Positions 63,634 through 64,000 of a stretch of 64,000 nt of DNA are shown in pieces. A program made the translations under genes and the position numbers. Source of the stretch: Hyphomicrobiaceae bacterium (GTDB taxonomy: Bacteria > Pseudomonadota > Alphaproteobacteria > Rhizobiales > Hyphomicrobiaceae); assembly GCA_016793635.1 (NCBI GenBank), contig JAEUMD010000011.1, forward strand, positions 186,001 to 250,000. Reading direction: 5' to 3'. The notes under the pieces were generated by a model that made no database searches, was not told the origin of the DNA, and saw nothing but the letters and a program-made list of their open reading frames with translations. Each line of letters begins with the position of its first letter. Positions within the stretch are counted from its first letter, which is position 1.

Positions 63634-64000
63634 ATGTCACCCGACACCCTTGAGCTTACACGGCCACCGCGACCACCCCGCCGCCTCACGCTCGCCATCG
63701 GCCTTTTTGAAGGTCTGATCGAGGTCCAGTCGGCTTTGCGCGACCTTTCCAATCACGGTTTCGGATTAGAGCGGGTGCGCCTCGTGGCGAGCACCGAATC
63801 GAACACCTTCGATCAGTTCGGCCGTGCGCCCGGCGAGGGCCGCGGCTTTTATCGCATCGATACCGCCCCAGACGTCGATCCCGCGGACTGCATCCAGGAG
63901 ATCCTGCAGGAAGCGGTGCCGCTGCCGCGCACAGGCTTGTTGGCCGGCATTCCTTCCCCTCCGGCATCGCTGGCGGCATTCGCCATGTCAGGCCTCGAGC
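63634..64000 (+). CDS. hypothetical protein, 3' end outside the window
   Basis: The frame opens at ATG 63634, with GGCGGAG upstream, and is still open at base 64000 (122 codons visible). After a Pro/Arg-rich N-terminus, the segment LTLAIGLFEGLIEVQSALRDLSNHGFGLERVRLVAS has the beta-alpha-beta pattern of general-stress YflT/17M-type domains, which begin with a hydrophobic strand and a helix over a G-F. The rest is Pro/Gly-rich. It is the same strand as the Crp/Fnr gene, 80 bp behind it. The assignment is weak. Confidence 0.6.
   Translation, partial: MSPDTLELTRPPRPPRRLTLAIGLFEGLIEVQSALRDLSNHGFGLERVRLVASTESNTFDQFGRAPGEGRGFYRIDTAPDVDPADCIQEILQEAVPLPRTGLLAGIPSPPASLAAFAMSGLE

Overview
The window is GC-rich, densely coding DNA with the gene set of an alphaproteobacterium of the Hyphomicrobiales (Rhizobiales), probably close to Hyphomicrobium. 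The main clues are crotonyl-CoA carboxylase/reductase beside ethylmalonyl-CoA mutase (ethylmalonyl-CoA pathway of C1/C2 users), the alphaproteobacterial ATPase-inhibitor zeta subunit, a serC leader ahead of serC-serA, the order proA..nadD-rsfS-rlmH, a purC-purS..purQ cluster, a FixL-like haem-PAS kinase and two copies of a dispersed palindromic repeat. The genus is an inference. I see no rRNA, CRISPR array, transposase or integrase.

Layout. 0-8 kb: end of a PAN-domain protein, twin small membrane proteins, eno, small enzymes, queC and recJ. 8-15 kb: amino-acid and central metabolism on the minus strand (glpX, hom, an AlaC-type aminotransferase, serA, serC with a readable promoter and leader). 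15-17 kb: two outer-membrane beta-barrels, each followed by a hairpin with a GAGA loop. 17-22 kb: soeCBA, a cytoplasmic sulfite-oxidising molybdoenzyme. A perfect ATTC-N8-GAAT operator lies upstream. This is the form bound by sulfide/persulfide-sensing ArsR repressors. 22-28 kb: crotonase, small hydrolase, zeta subunit and the pur cluster with two extra small genes between purS and purQ. 28-38 kb: an Fe(II)/2OG dioxygenase locus, a ferredoxin, two tandem membrane-anchored alpha/beta hydrolases, a short LOV photosensor, and the rlmH-rsfS-nadD block.

38-46 kb: proA, then ccr and ecm (divergent), followed by several small exported or one-helix proteins. At 46.25 kb is tRNA-Leu(CAA), followed by a metal/oxyanion-resistance block to about 54.4 kb: chrB-chrA, an unusual RND adaptor fused to an N-terminal metal-type domain, a heavy-metal RND pump and a small exported protein. 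54-59 kb: metY and a Pat-type acyl-CoA synthetase/GNAT protein acetyltransferase. 59-64 kb: a signalling cluster of a FixL-like hybrid histidine kinase, an OmpR-type response regulator and a Crp/Fnr regulator. The divergent promoter between the last two carries three CGTTAC repeats at exact 10-bp spacing.

The parts most worth following up are the soe operator, the haem-PAS/OmpR/Crp signalling cluster, the serC promoter and leader, the tandem hydrolases beside the LOV protein, and the fused RND adaptor. Functions come from motifs and families recognised by eye; no database search was possible.
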